Origin: Bradyrhizobium sp. ORS 375
GTDB lineage: Bacteria; Pseudomonadota; Alphaproteobacteria; Rhizobiales; Xanthobacteraceae
DNA length: 39,256 bases
Direction of reading: 5' to 3'
Assembly: GCF_000239775.1 (NCBI RefSeq)
Contig: NZ_CAFI01000064.1
Location: 1-39,256 of the forward strand
The notes beneath the pieces are model-generated. The model did not search any database, was not told the DNA's origin, and was given only the letters and a program-made list of their open reading frames with translations. Shown one piece after another: positions 23,569 through 31,947 of the stretch. How positions within the stretch are numbered: position 1 is the first letter of the stretch; the number at the start of each line of letters is the position of its first letter. The position numbers and the translations under genes were made by a program.

Positions 23569-24120
23569 ATGACAATGATGACCGACCTCATGGTCGGAGA
23601 TGCAAGGAAGTCCAGACGCATCGACTGGTCGCCCTATCTGGTCGGCGCGGGCATCGGCATCCTCAGCTGGGTGGCCTTTGCCGGGTTCGGCGATCCGCTG
23701 GGCGTCACGACGGCGTTCTCGCGCATGGCGTCGCTGTTCGCCGCGCCGGTGATCGGGTCCGAGGCCGTCACCGCCAACAGCTATTGGAAATCGATGCCGC
23801 TGAAGTGGGACTACGGCGTCTTGTTCCTGGTCGGCATTCCGGTCGGCGCGTTCCTGTCGGCGATCATTTCGGGGACCTGGCGGCTCGAAATGGTGCCTGA
23901 GGTCTGGAAGGAGCGATTTGGCCCCTCGGTGTTCAAGCGGTTCGTCGCCGCGTTCCTCGGCGGCATTGTCATCATGTATGGCGCACGTCTGGCCGGCGGC
24001 TGCACCAGCGGGCACGGCATTTCCGGCGGGCTGCAGTTGGCGCTGTCGAGCTGGCTGTTCCTCGCGGTGATGTTCGCGACCGGCCTGGTCGTGTCGCGCC
24101 TGATGTTCCGCAGAGCCTGA
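23569..24120 (+). CDS. half-length YeeE/YedE membrane protein, first of pair
   Basis: 183 residues from ATG 23569 with GGGAGG ten bases upstream. It has four or five membrane helices and one sulfur-transport signature, ARLAGGCTSGHGISGG, with its cysteine. Single-domain YeeE/YedE proteins occur as adjacent pairs (called PmpA/PmpB in some bacteria, and members of bigR-type operons) that together make up the two halves of a full transporter. It is 13 bp from its partner and under the strongest operator, so sulfide or persulfide induction is inferred. Confidence 0.87.
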   Translation: MTMMTDLMVGDARKSRRIDWSPYLVGAGIGILSWVAFAGFGDPLGVTTAFSRMASLFAAPVIGSEAVTANSYWKSMPLKWDYGVLFLVGIPVGAFLSAIISGTWRLEMVPEVWKERFGPSVFKRFVAAFLGGIVIMYGARLAGGCTSGHGISGGLQLALSSWLFLAVMFATGLVVSRLMFRRA

Positions 24121-24133
24121 GAGGGAGATGGTC

Positions 24134-24691
24134 ATGACGTCATTGATGAGCGTCGCAGGTCCGCTGCTGATGGGCGCCGTGTTTGGCTATCTCCTGCAGC
24201 AGGGCAAGGTCACGAGCTGCAACGTGATCGAGAACCAGTTCCGGCTGCGTGACTTCACCGTCCTGAAGGTGATGGGCACCGCGATCGTCGTCGGCGGCAT
24301 CGGCGTGCTGCTGCTGGTCGATACCGGCAACACCAAGTACTACGTCAAGGACGCCAACATGCTCGCCGTCGCGCTCGGCGCGGCGCTGTTCGGCGTCGGC
24401 ATGGTGGTTTACGGCTATTGTCCGGGGACCGCGCTCGGCGCCATCGCCAGCGGCAGCGTTCACGCAGCGGTCGGAGCCTTCGGCATGATCGTCGGCGCCA
24501 TCCTCTATGCGCTGAGCTTCGACTGGGTGAAGGCCCACATCCTCAATGTCTGGGCGCTCGGCAAGGTGCGGTTGCCCGACATTACCGGCGTGCCGGATGC
24601 GATCTGGTTCGCCGCGCTCGCGGTCGGCGCAGGCGCGCTCTTCGTCTGGGTCGAGGCGTCCGAAGCCAAGGCCAAGCGCGCGCAGGGCTAG
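24134..24691 (+). CDS. half-length YeeE/YedE membrane protein, second of pair
   Basis: 185 residues. ATG 24134 is preferred over ATG 24128 because GAGGGAG is then six or seven bases away rather than adjacent. Membrane helices flank two signature motifs: KVTSCNVIENQFRLRD near residue 25 and VYGYCPGTALGAIASG near 95, each with a cysteine. These match the second half of the two-protein YeeE/YedE system. It should pair with the preceding protein to move sulfur compounds across the inner membrane and deliver them to, or take them from, the rhodanese encoded next. Confidence 0.87.
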   Translation: MTSLMSVAGPLLMGAVFGYLLQQGKVTSCNVIENQFRLRDFTVLKVMGTAIVVGGIGVLLLVDTGNTKYYVKDANMLAVALGAALFGVGMVVYGYCPGTALGAIASGSVHAAVGAFGMIVGAILYALSFDWVKAHILNVWALGKVRLPDITGVPDAIWFAALAVGAGALFVWVEASEAKAKRAQG

Positions 24692-24740
24692 TCCGCCTTC
24701 GCCCAGCCGGCCCATCCTCAACAGTCGAAAGGTTCTTCCG

Positions 24741-25082
24741 ATGCTCGCAGGATTGTTCAACAGGCTGACGGGATCGACCAGCGTGCCGGCCATCGAGCAT
24801 GATGAGCTCGTCAAGGCGCATCAGCAGCGCAGCTGCGTGATCGTCGACGTCCGTGAGCCGCATGAGTTCGAGGGCGGGCACATTCCGGGCGCCGTCAATC
24901 ACCCGCTGTCGCGCTTCGATCCCGACGGTCTTGCGCGCGACAAGCCGGTGATCCTGATCTGCCAGGCCGGCGGCCGATCGGCCAATGCGTTGCGGCGGGC
25001 TCTGTCGGCGGGCCGGAAGGACATTTGCCACTATGCCGGCGGCATGAGCGGCTGGCGCGCCCGCGGTGGTCCGGTCGCGTGA
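24741..25082 (+). CDS. single-domain rhodanese sulfurtransferase
   Basis: 113 residues from ATG 24741 (AAAGG upstream), no signal peptide, hence cytoplasmic. One rhodanese domain: VIVDVREPHEFEGGHIPGAVNHPLS and the active-site loop starting with Cys74 (LICQAGGRSANA). It can accept sulfane sulfur as a cysteine persulfide and pass it to a thiol acceptor. It is 49 bp behind the half-transporter pair, so it probably receives sulfur entering by that route and supplies glutathione persulfide, the substrate of the MBL protein encoded at 30698-31585. Confidence 0.92.
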   Translation: MLAGLFNRLTGSTSVPAIEHDELVKAHQQRSCVIVDVREPHEFEGGHIPGAVNHPLSRFDPDGLARDKPVILICQAGGRSANALRRALSAGRKDICHYAGGMSGWRARGGPVA

Positions 25083-25318
25083 TCGCGTCGGGTCAGGACA
25101 GTCAGTGCGGTCTCGGTCGAACTCCAAGTGGGTTGAAGTTCATGTTTCATGCAACCAAGAGAATTGACGCAGGTTAATCGCGCGAGCGCTAGCTCAGACA
25201 GATGCCGTTCTGTCGGCGGTGCCGCATCGTTGTTCGTAACAACTATGCACTCTTTCATTCAGGAATAATTAGTTGCGGTCCGACCATACTCGAGCACCAA
25301 TCGACGCTCGAGGATGGC
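25083..25318. other. gap between rhodanese and chemoreceptor genes
   Basis: 236 bp without a gene. It becomes AT-richer toward the right (CTCTTTCATTCAGGAATAATTAG around 25250-25272). I see no exact ATTC-N8-GAAT operator; ATTC-AG-GAAT at 25257-25266 has only a two-base spacer. The chemoreceptor promoter should lie here but could not be fixed. Confidence 0.45.
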
Positions 25319-27286
25319 ATGTGGACATTTGTTGGATTGAAGACCCGGATCACGTTGTCTCTCGTCCTTGGCGCCGCCGCCACGGCCCTCTTCGTGTTGA
25401 TGGTCGCAATGTGGATCATCGGCGGCATCATCGATCGTGCCAATGAGCGGGAGCTCCACGCTCAATACGATGCGTTCAACTCGCGTCTACAGCTGGAATC
25501 GACCCGCGCGGAGGCGATGAGCGCCGTGGCTGCAAAGATCCCGGCCGTCCAGGACGCGATGGCGCAGAATGACCGCGACGGCCTCATGCGGCTGTTTGGC
25601 GCAGGTATGGCCAGCCTCAAGGCGGATTACGGCGTCGACCAGTTTCAGTTTCACACGCCGCCGGCGATGTCGTTCCTCCGCGTGCACCAGCCGGCCAAAT
25701 TCGGCGACGATCTGTCGGGCTTCCGCAAGACCGTGGTGGCTGCCAACACCGACCGCAAGCCGATCGTCGGGCTCGAGGGCGGCGTCGCGGGCCTTGGTCT
25801 CCGTGGCGTGGTGCCGATCGTCTCCGCCGGCAAGCATCTGGGCTCGGTCGAGTTCGGCCTGACCTTCGGTCAGGGCTTCTTCGACGAATTCAAGCGCAGC
25901 CGCAAAGTCGACGTGGCGTTCCGCCTGGCAGGCGACACCACTTTCAAGCTGTTTGCGACGACGATGGGCGAGACCTCCTTCTTCGCGGGCGGCGACTATC
26001 GGGAGGCGACATCCGGCAGCTTCCAGTCTCGCCAGGGGCAGCTCAACGGCGTGCCGGTCGTCGCACTGCTCGGGCCGATCCGGGACTTCTCCGGCAAGCC
26101 GATCGGCGCGGTCGAGATCGCGATGGACAACAGCGAGTTCATCCACGCACGCAATCGCGCCGGCACATTGGCCATCGGAATCACCCTTGCCGGCCTCGCG
26201 CTGATCGCGCTCGCCGGCCTGCTGATCGCCCGCGGCATCGCTCTTCCGATCGTCCAGATGACCAAGGCGATGCGCGAGCTCGCCGATGGCAATCTGGATA
26301 TCCGCGTTCCAGCGGAGCGGCGCAAGGACGAGGTTGGACAAATGGCGCGCGCCGTCTCGATCTTCCGAGACAATGCCATCCGCATGAGGGATCTGCAGGC
26401 GGAGCAGGAGAAGGCGCAGGCCCGCGCCGAGGAGGATCGGCGGCGCATGCTGATGCAGGTGGCGGACGGCTTCGAGGCCAGCGTCCGCGGCGTCGTCGAC
26501 GCGGTGTCAGCCGCGGCCATCGAGATGGAGGCCACCGCACGCTCGATGTCCAGCACGATCGACCAGTCGAAGCAGCAGGCCTTGACGGTGTCGCAGGCCT
26601 GCGGCTCCGCATCCGACAACGTCAATACCGTGGCCTCGGCGGCGGAGGAGCTGTCATCGTCGATGAACGAGATCAGCAAGACGCTCGCGCGAGCCTCCTC
26701 CGTGGTCCGCAAGGCGGCGGATGAGGGGCAGCAGTCGAACGACAAGGTGCAGCGGCTCAACGTGGCGGCCAGCAAGATCAGCGAGGTGGTCGCGCTCATC
26801 AACCAGATCGCCAGCCAGACCAATCTGCTGGCGCTGAATGCGACGATCGAGGCCGCGCGCGCCGGCGAGTCGGGCAGGGGATTCGCCGTCGTGGCCAGCG
26901 AGGTGAAGACGCTGGCCACCCAGACCGCCAAGGCGACCGAAGAGATCGGTGCCCAGATCGCTGCGGTTCAGGCGGAAACCGCCGCGGCCGTCCACAGTAT
27001 CGGCATGATTTGCGCCACGATCCAGGAGGTCGACGAGATCTCGGCCATCATCGCCGCCTCGGTCACGCAGCAGGACGCGGCGACCCGCGAGATTGCCGGC
27101 AATGTGAACCTCGTGGCCGGCAAGACCCAGGATGTCACCCGCAACATCGCGGGCGTCACGACCGGCGTCTTGCAGACCGGTCACGCCGCCAACGAGGTAT
27201 TGTCGGCGGCCGGTGAGCTGGCGCAGCAGTCCACGCGGCTGCGCAGCGAGGTGGACCAGTTCCTGGCTCATATCAGGGCGGCGTAA
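25319..27286 (+). CDS. methyl-accepting chemotaxis protein with Cache-type sensor
   Basis: 655 residues from ATG 25319 (GAGG six bases upstream); the frame extends further left without a plausible start. TM1 is at about 12-36. A periplasmic sensor of about 240 residues follows, with [20 protein letters not shown] and [21 protein letters not shown], resembling the large double-Cache (dCache_3-like) domain. TM2 is near 283-305, then HAMP ([20 protein letters not shown]) and a C-terminal signalling domain with the invariant hairpin tip [18 protein letters not shown]. No C-terminal receptor pentapeptide is seen. It directly follows the sulfur island, so the ligand may be a sulfur compound, but that is inference. 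It is convergent with scsC. Confidence 0.93.
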   Translation: MWTFVGLKTRITLSLVLGAAATALFVLMVAMWIIGGIIDRANERELHAQYDAFNSRLQLESTRAEAMSAVAAKIPAVQDAMAQNDRDGLMRLFGAGMASLKADYGVDQFQFHTPPAMSFLRVHQPAKFGDDLSGFRKTVVAANTDRKPIVGLEGGVAGLGLRGVVPIVSAGKHLGSVEFGLTFGQGFFDEFKRSRKVDVAFRLAGDTTFKLFATTMGETSFFAGGDYREATSGSFQSRQGQLNGVPVVALLGPIRDFSGKPIGAVEIAMDNSEFIHARNRAGTLAIGITLAGLALIALAGLLIARGIALPIVQMTKAMRELADGNLDIRVPAERRKDEVGQMARAVSIFRDNAIRMRDLQAEQEKAQARAEEDRRRMLMQVADGFEASVRGVVDAVSAAAIEMEATARSMSSTIDQSKQQALTVSQACGSASDNVNTVASAAEELSSSMNEISKTLARASSVVRKAADEGQQSNDKVQRLNVAASKISEVVALINQIASQTNLLALNATIEAARAGESGRGFAVVASEVKTLATQTAKATEEIGAQIAAVQAETAAAVHSIGMICATIQEVDEISAIIAASVTQQDAATREIAGNVNLVAGKTQDVTRNIAGVTTGVLQTGHAANEVLSAAGELAQQSTRLRSEVDQFLAHIRAA

Positions 27287-27299
27287 GCCCCCGTGATGC

Positions 27300-27938
27300 T
27301 CATTTGGTCGAGGCCGCCTTTCGCGCATCCGCGATCGCCTGCTTGAACGCCTGGGCGTTCGGCGCTCCGGGAACGCGGAAACGGCCGATGATGAAGGCGG
27401 GCGTGCCTTGAAAACCAAGGCCCATGGCCTGCTCGTGGTTGCGGGCGAGCACGGCGTCGATCTCGGTCTGCTTGGCGGTGAGATCGGCCCTGGCGCGGGC
27501 GAGGTCGATGCCGGCAGCAGAGAGCGCGGCGTCGACCTTGGCTTCGGACAGCTTCTCTTTCAGCGAGATCAGCGCCTCGTGGGCTTCGGCGAACTTGTCC
27601 TGGTACTTCGCGGCCAGCGTGAGACGGGCCGCGTAGATCGAGACGCCGCCGAAGATCGGCCAATCCTTGAAGACAAGACGGACGTGACCGTCGTCGCGCA
27701 CGACCTTGGCAAGCTCCGGGCTGATCTTGCGGCAATACGGGCATTGATAGTCGAAATATTCGACGATCGTGATGTCGCCATCGGCGTTGCCGAGAACGGG
27801 AATGTCGGGGTCGCGCAGGATGCGTGCCTCGCTCAGAATGTCACCATCGTCGTCTTCGGCGCGGGCCTGGAGTGGCAGCATGGCGGCCGCGAGCAGCAGC
27901 AGCGTCGCAAGCGATGCAGCAAAGGTCTTTCTGGTCAT
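27300..27938 (-). CDS. ScsC/DsbA-family periplasmic thiol-disulfide protein
   Basis: 212 residues with a Sec signal (1-27, QARAE). Thioredoxin fold with a helical insert and active site Cys66-Pro-Tyr-Cys69 (EYFDYQCPYCRKISPE); cis-proline motif GTPAFIIG. The mature N-terminus has an acidic extension (EDDDGD) and a helical segment before the fold, as in Com1/ScsC-type proteins, some of which trimerise through it. It overlaps the preceding gene (DsbD/ScsB family) by four bases (ATGA), so the two are partners: the membrane reductase should keep this protein reduced as an isomerase/reductase. Confidence 0.88.
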   Translation of the reverse strand: MTRKTFAASLATLLLLAAAMLPLQARAEDDDGDILSEARILRDPDIPVLGNADGDITIVEYFDYQCPYCRKISPELAKVVRDDGHVRLVFKDWPIFGGVSIYAARLTLAAKYQDKFAEAHEALISLKEKLSEAKVDAALSAAGIDLARARADLTAKQTEIDAVLARNHEQAMGLGFQGTPAFIIGRFRVPGAPNAQAFKQAIADARKAASTK

Positions 27939-30043
27939 GTCTTGTCGTTCTCCGGTTGGGGAATGGTCGATGCGGTGTCGATGGCGTCGAGCACGATCTG
28001 TGGGGTCAGCAGCTCGGGCAGCACGATGCCGGCGGGCGCGCCGGGGCCGAACACGACGTTGAACGGCAGGCCGTAGCGGCCGAAGGATTGGAGATACGCC
28101 GCGATCATGTCATCGCGCGAAGTCCAGTCCGCCCTGACGGGGACGACGCCCGATGCGAGACGGCTGCGCACGGCCGCGCTGTCGATCACGAGCTTCTCGT
28201 TGACCTTGCAGGTCACGCACCAGCTGGCGCCGATGTCGACGAACACGGTATGACCCGCGCGCACCCGGGCTGTGATATCTGTCGGCACCAACGGCTGCCA
28301 CGCGATTTCGCCCCATCGGCCAGGGCCGTCCGGGTGCTTGATCACCGTGGCGGACGCCAGCACCAGCGCGGTCGCGATCGTGAAGCCCGCTCCGGCGGCG
28401 GTTCGCCGCAACGGAAAACGCAACATGGTCAGGATCAGTGCGGGCGCGAGGAGTGAGGCGGCGAGCACGGCGGCCGTCGCAACGCCGCTGATGTCTGCGA
28501 GCACGGTCAGCAGCCAGGATGCCGTCGCGATCATCGCGAGCGCCGCCACAGCCCGCAGTGTCAGCATCCAGCGGCCCGGCCGGGGAAACAGCGCCGCGAG
28601 GCGCGGCGCCGCTGCGAGGCCCAGATAGGGCGCAGCCATTCCGAGCCCCAGTGCGGCGAACACCAGCAGAATCTGCGGCGCAGCCTGCGACAGCGCAAAC
28701 GCGACGGCGGTGCCGACGAACGGCGCCGAGCACGGCGTTGCCAACAGCGTCATGACGAAGCCGTTGAAGGCGTGACCTGCGACCGACCTCTGGCCTGCGG
28801 CGTTGCCGAGGCGGCGGGCGATCCACCAGGGCAGGTTGATCTCGAACAGGCCGAGCAGGTTGGCGCCGAACACTGTGAGCACGACGATCATCGCGATGAG
28901 AAAGGCCGGCTGCTGAAACTGCAGTCCCCAGCCGACCTCCGCGCCTGCGGCCTTGAGCGCGGAGAGGATAATGGCGAGGGTCACGAACGACGCGATTACT
29001 CCTGCGGCCGTCGCCAGAAATGCCGGGCGCGGGGCAAGCGTGTGGGCCGGATCGTAATCGACCAGTGACACGAGCTTCAGCGACAGCACCGGAAACACGC
29101 AGGGCATGAAGTTGAGGATCAAGCCGCCGAGCAGCGCCACCCCGAGGATGTTCCAGATCGACGCCGTCGTCGCACGCGGCTTTGCCTGTCCTGGTTCCGC
29201 GGCGACGGCGTCACCGCGCACGGGGAGCGCGGCTTCGATCGACCGATCGCCATCGACCAGCGTGACCCGCAGCGGTTCTCGCGCGACGGCCTGGTCGAGG
29301 CCGTGCAGCGGCACTGTGACCGTGATGTCTCCACCCGGGCTATGGCTCACCTCGGCGCGGCCGCCGGACACGGCGTCATTGCCATCGACAAATATGTCGG
29401 GCGCGCGCAGCGGCGGCGTTGCGCGGGCTTCGAGCCGCAGTTGCGGCTTGGGCTGACGGTCGATCCGCAGCGCCGTGATGGAGAGGCCGGGCGCAGTCTC
29501 ACGGGGCACGATCTGCCGCCATTCGTCGATCACCGACTGATCGGTCGGCCCGGACGAGACGGCTGGAATGTCGGCGTCGAGCTGCGTCTCCTGCTGCGTG
29601 CAGATGACCGAGCAGACGAACAGGATGGCTTTCAACCTGAGATGGCCAGGCGTCGCACCATCCTGCAGCCGTACCCGCAACGGGAACAGCACATGCTCGT
29701 CATAGCCGAACGTGTCGATGTCCTGCTCGCTGAACCGCCGCGGCGCCGGCCATTCGACGGTGACGTCAGCGACATTGGCCGACCCGGCCCAATCGAACTC
29801 AGGAGGGGCGCCAGCATCTCCGGCAGAGCGCCAATAGGTGTGCCAGCCGGTGCCGAGCCTGACGTCCAACCCGGCCCAGGCCGTGGTCACACCATTATCC
29901 GTGTGGGCAACGTCGCCGACCAGCAGACGCGTGTCGAGGTTCGGCTGGGGCCGCAGCTCAGCTGCGCCGGCGCTGGCGGCTGTCGCCACAAGATGAAGTG
30001 CGCCCAGCAACAAACCGAGCCAGCCGAGATGACGGATGGACAT
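27935..30043 (-). CDS. ScsB/DsbD-family membrane thiol reductase
   Basis: 702 residues in three parts. After a Sec signal (1-28), an N-terminal periplasmic beta-rich domain carries FVCSVICTQQETQLD near residue 140-155. The central membrane domain of eight helices has the two DsbD-beta cysteines (FMPCVFPVLSLK and ATPCSAPFVG). The C-terminal thioredoxin domain has Cys609-Val-Thr-Cys612 (GASWCVTCKVNEKL). The N-terminal domain is longer than in E. coli DsbD and of ScsB type. It passes electrons from cytoplasmic thioredoxin to the periplasm. The next gene, overlapping by four bases, encodes its likely acceptor, an ScsC-like protein. Confidence 0.92.
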   Translation of the reverse strand: MSIRHLGWLGLLLGALHLVATAASAGAAELRPQPNLDTRLLVGDVAHTDNGVTTAWAGLDVRLGTGWHTYWRSAGDAGAPPEFDWAGSANVADVTVEWPAPRRFSEQDIDTFGYDEHVLFPLRVRLQDGATPGHLRLKAILFVCSVICTQQETQLDADIPAVSSGPTDQSVIDEWRQIVPRETAPGLSITALRIDRQPKPQLRLEARATPPLRAPDIFVDGNDAVSGGRAEVSHSPGGDITVTVPLHGLDQAVAREPLRVTLVDGDRSIEAALPVRGDAVAAEPGQAKPRATTASIWNILGVALLGGLILNFMPCVFPVLSLKLVSLVDYDPAHTLAPRPAFLATAAGVIASFVTLAIILSALKAAGAEVGWGLQFQQPAFLIAMIVVLTVFGANLLGLFEINLPWWIARRLGNAAGQRSVAGHAFNGFVMTLLATPCSAPFVGTAVAFALSQAAPQILLVFAALGLGMAAPYLGLAAAPRLAALFPRPGRWMLTLRAVAALAMIATASWLLTVLADISGVATAAVLAASLLAPALILTMLRFPLRRTAAGAGFTIATALVLASATVIKHPDGPGRWGEIAWQPLVPTDITARVRAGHTVFVDIGASWCVTCKVNEKLVIDSAAVRSRLASGVVPVRADWTSRDDMIAAYLQSFGRYGLPFNVVFGPGAPAGIVLPELLTPQIVLDAIDTASTIPQPENDKT

Positions 30044-30213
30044 GTTGATCTCCCTGCGCGCTCGCGCATGTCGCCGATGGTCGTGCTGCGCAGCCGGCGC
30101 AAGGCGACCCGATGACGGGACCTGAGCCGATCCGCTCGACGCGCGATTGATGATGGATGTTCGTTCGCCCAGATCGCAGCGTTACAGCTGCGCACGTGAC
30201 GACGAGAGGATGG

Positions 30214-30558
30214 TCAGGACCGGCGACAGGGAGGACGGTAGGGCGAGGACGCGTGACATTGCGTGGTCAGCGCATCGTCCTGGGGACGCCACGACAACGT
30301 CCGGGCGGCGACAGAAGGCTGTGCCGTTGCATTGTCGTTCGCGGGCAATGCGGCGAGACTTGCCGCGGCGAACGGACAGATGTTGATGGTGCCGGGGAGA
30401 ACGGCTTTCCTGCAGGGCTTCGGCGCGGGCGTCGTTGTGGACGACCATTGCCGCGTGTGAGCGCCGAGATCGGCCGCTGCGGCCGCATCGAACGTTGCGA
30501 GCAGAGGAACCAGGCTCATGACGAGCGCGATCAGCGCCGCAACCACGCGGCGTGTCAT
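30214..30558 (-). CDS. small secreted four-cysteine protein, unknown
   Basis: 114 residues from ATG 30558. Residues 1-29 form a strong signal peptide (TRRVVAALIALVMSLVPLL, ending DAAAAAD). The mature part has four cysteines (Cys49, Cys61, Cys101, Cys111) and is rich in Pro, Thr and Ser (STTTPAPKPC; YRPPCRRS at the end). No family recognised. It lies upstream of the ScsB-ScsC pair on the same strand (170-bp gap), and similar small cysteine proteins accompany copper-stress scs genes in other bacteria. A copper-binding role or a substrate of ScsBC is speculative. Open frames on the other strand here lack signal or domain features. Confidence 0.55.
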   Translation of the reverse strand: MTRRVVAALIALVMSLVPLLATFDAAAAADLGAHTRQWSSTTTPAPKPCRKAVLPGTINICPFAAASLAALPANDNATAQPSVAARTLSWRPQDDALTTQCHASSPYRPPCRRS

Positions 30559-30697
30559 CACGCGACTCTCAAGACCAGGACGCCTCATCTTCGATCATCG
30601 TCTCCAGTATGGAGTGGTCGCGCAGACCATGCGCTCTTGACAACTGACATCTTCGTGACGCGACCATCCTGCGCCGTGACGATCGCGCGCGCCGTCC

Positions 30698-31585
30698 TCA
30701 AAGCACGTTGATCGGCACCTTCAAGAAGGTCTTGCCGGACGCATCCGGGGGCGGAAGATGTCCGGCGCGGATGTTCACCTGCAGCGAAGGGATGATCAGC
30801 CGCGGCATGCCGAGCGTCCTGTCGCGGGCCTCGCGCAACGCGACGAAGGCGTCCTCGGTCATGCCGTCGCGGGCGTGGATGTTGTGGAGGCGCTCCTCGT
30901 CAACGGTGGTTTCCCAGCGCACCTCGCGTCCATTCGGTCCGTAGTCGTGGCACATGAACAGCCGGGTCTCGCGCGGCAGCGTTTCGAGGATCCTGCGGAT
31001 CGATCGAAACAGCGTACGCGCGTTGCCGCCGGGAAAGTCGGCCCGCGCCGTGCCGCCGTCAGGCATGAACAGGGTGTCGCCGACGAAGGCGGCATCACCC
31101 ATCACATGCGTCGCGCAGGCCGGCGTGTGACCGGGCGTGTGCATCACGAACGCCGTCATCTGCCCCACCTGATAGGTCTCGCCGTCGTTGAACAACCGGT
31201 CGAACTGGCTGCCGTCGCGGCGGAACTCCGTGCCTTCGTCGAAGACCTTGCCGAAGGTCTCCTGCACCGTCAGGATGTGCGCGCCGATGCCGATCCTGCC
31301 GCCGAGCTTGTCCTGAATATAGGGCGCGGCCGAGAGATGGTCGGCATGGGCATGCGTCTCGATCAGCCATTCCGGCTGTAGGCCGTTCATCCTGACATAG
31401 TCGATCAGCATGTCTGCGGAGCGGGTGCCGATGCGGCCTGCCGCATAGTCGATGTCGAGGACGGGATCGATGATCGCGCAGGACGGCGACGACGGATCCT
31501 TCACCACATAGCTGATCGTGCTGGTGTCCGGATCGAAGAAGCCGGCCACCTTGGGCTGCACGCGAAGATCGATCGGATAGGACAT
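30698..31585 (-). CDS. MBL-fold persulfide dioxygenase-like protein (Blh/ETHE1 type)
   Basis: 295 residues, cytoplasmic. Metallo-beta-lactamase motif THAHADH (His78, His80, Asp82, His83), then His153 (HTPGHTPAC) and Asp170 (GDTLFMPDGGTARADFPGG). The persulfide dioxygenase group oxidises glutathione persulfide to sulfite with a mononuclear iron bound by two His and one Asp. The GTARADFPGG stretch is typical of the Blh proteins in BigR operons. It is downstream of a DUF2892 gene, separated by a hairpin. With the rhodanese it would form a cytoplasmic persulfide-disposal route. Confidence 0.88.
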   Translation of the reverse strand: MSYPIDLRVQPKVAGFFDPDTSTISYVVKDPSSPSCAIIDPVLDIDYAAGRIGTRSADMLIDYVRMNGLQPEWLIETHAHADHLSAAPYIQDKLGGRIGIGAHILTVQETFGKVFDEGTEFRRDGSQFDRLFNDGETYQVGQMTAFVMHTPGHTPACATHVMGDAAFVGDTLFMPDGGTARADFPGGNARTLFRSIRRILETLPRETRLFMCHDYGPNGREVRWETTVDEERLHNIHARDGMTEDAFVALREARDRTLGMPRLIIPSLQVNIRAGHLPPPDASGKTFLKVPINVL

Positions 31586-31608
31586 GGCTGCTGCTCCAAG
31601 CTGAAGCT

Positions 31609-31631
31609 ACGGGGCGGTATCGCCGCCCCGT
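31609..31631 (-). other. strong hairpin between the DUF2892 and MBL genes
   Basis: ACGGGGCGG (31609-31617) and CCGCCCCGT (31623-31631) form a perfect nine-pair GC-rich stem with a five-base loop. It lies 22 bp past the DUF2892 stop and 23 bp upstream of the MBL start. With no T-run, it may stabilise the upstream message or adjust expression of the downstream gene. Confidence 0.6.
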
Positions 31632-31653
31632 GCCGTCTGTCGTTCTGCCGCGT

Positions 31654-31857
31654 CTAAGACGTCGGGCTGGACTTCGTTCCGCAGGTGTTGAGGCCCAGCA
31701 GCGCGTAGGGCGGACACCAGCCGACCAGCGCGGTGCCGAGCGGGATCAGGCCGAGAAGGCCCCACATCGTCTGCGGCCCGACGAACACGAGGCTGAGAAC
31801 CGCCAGTCCGACGACGATCCTGAGCAGCCGGTCGATCCTGCCAACATTCTGTGTCAT
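31654..31857 (-). CDS. DUF2892 small inner-membrane protein
   Basis: 67 residues from ATG 31857 (GGGGAG upstream). Starts MTQNVGRIDRLLRIVVGLAV, then two membrane helices and the family ending WCPPYALLGLNTCGTK with Cys48 and Cys59. The domain (also at the C-terminus of the YgaP rhodanese of E. coli) is common beside rhodanese and persulfide dioxygenase genes and may help sulfur or cyanide-type products cross the membrane. It precedes the MBL gene in a two-gene unit and follows the Crp/Fnr regulator gene by 90 bp on the same strand. Confidence 0.88.
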   Translation of the reverse strand: MTQNVGRIDRLLRIVVGLAVLSLVFVGPQTMWGLLGLIPLGTALVGWCPPYALLGLNTCGTKSSPTS

Positions 31858-31947
31858 GTCACGCTCCCCTTTGGCGTTGCGATGATGCAAGCGATAGAGC
31901 GGCTTGGCGCGAAGGTCTGTAACTAAGTCACCGAGACCGGCCGCCTC

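Noticed and set aside
25164-25177. TTGACGCAGGTTAA as a FixK box before the chemoreceptor
   Set aside because: The right half is TTAA rather than TCAA or GCAA; one mismatch in a short motif is not convincing.
25257-25266. ATTCAGGAAT upstream of the chemoreceptor as a fifth SoxR site
   Set aside because: The halves are only two bases apart instead of eight, so the geometry does not fit the other sites.
30147-30711. plus-strand frames around the small secreted protein
   Set aside because: They lack signal or domain features; the minus-strand frame has a clear signal peptide and patterned cysteines.
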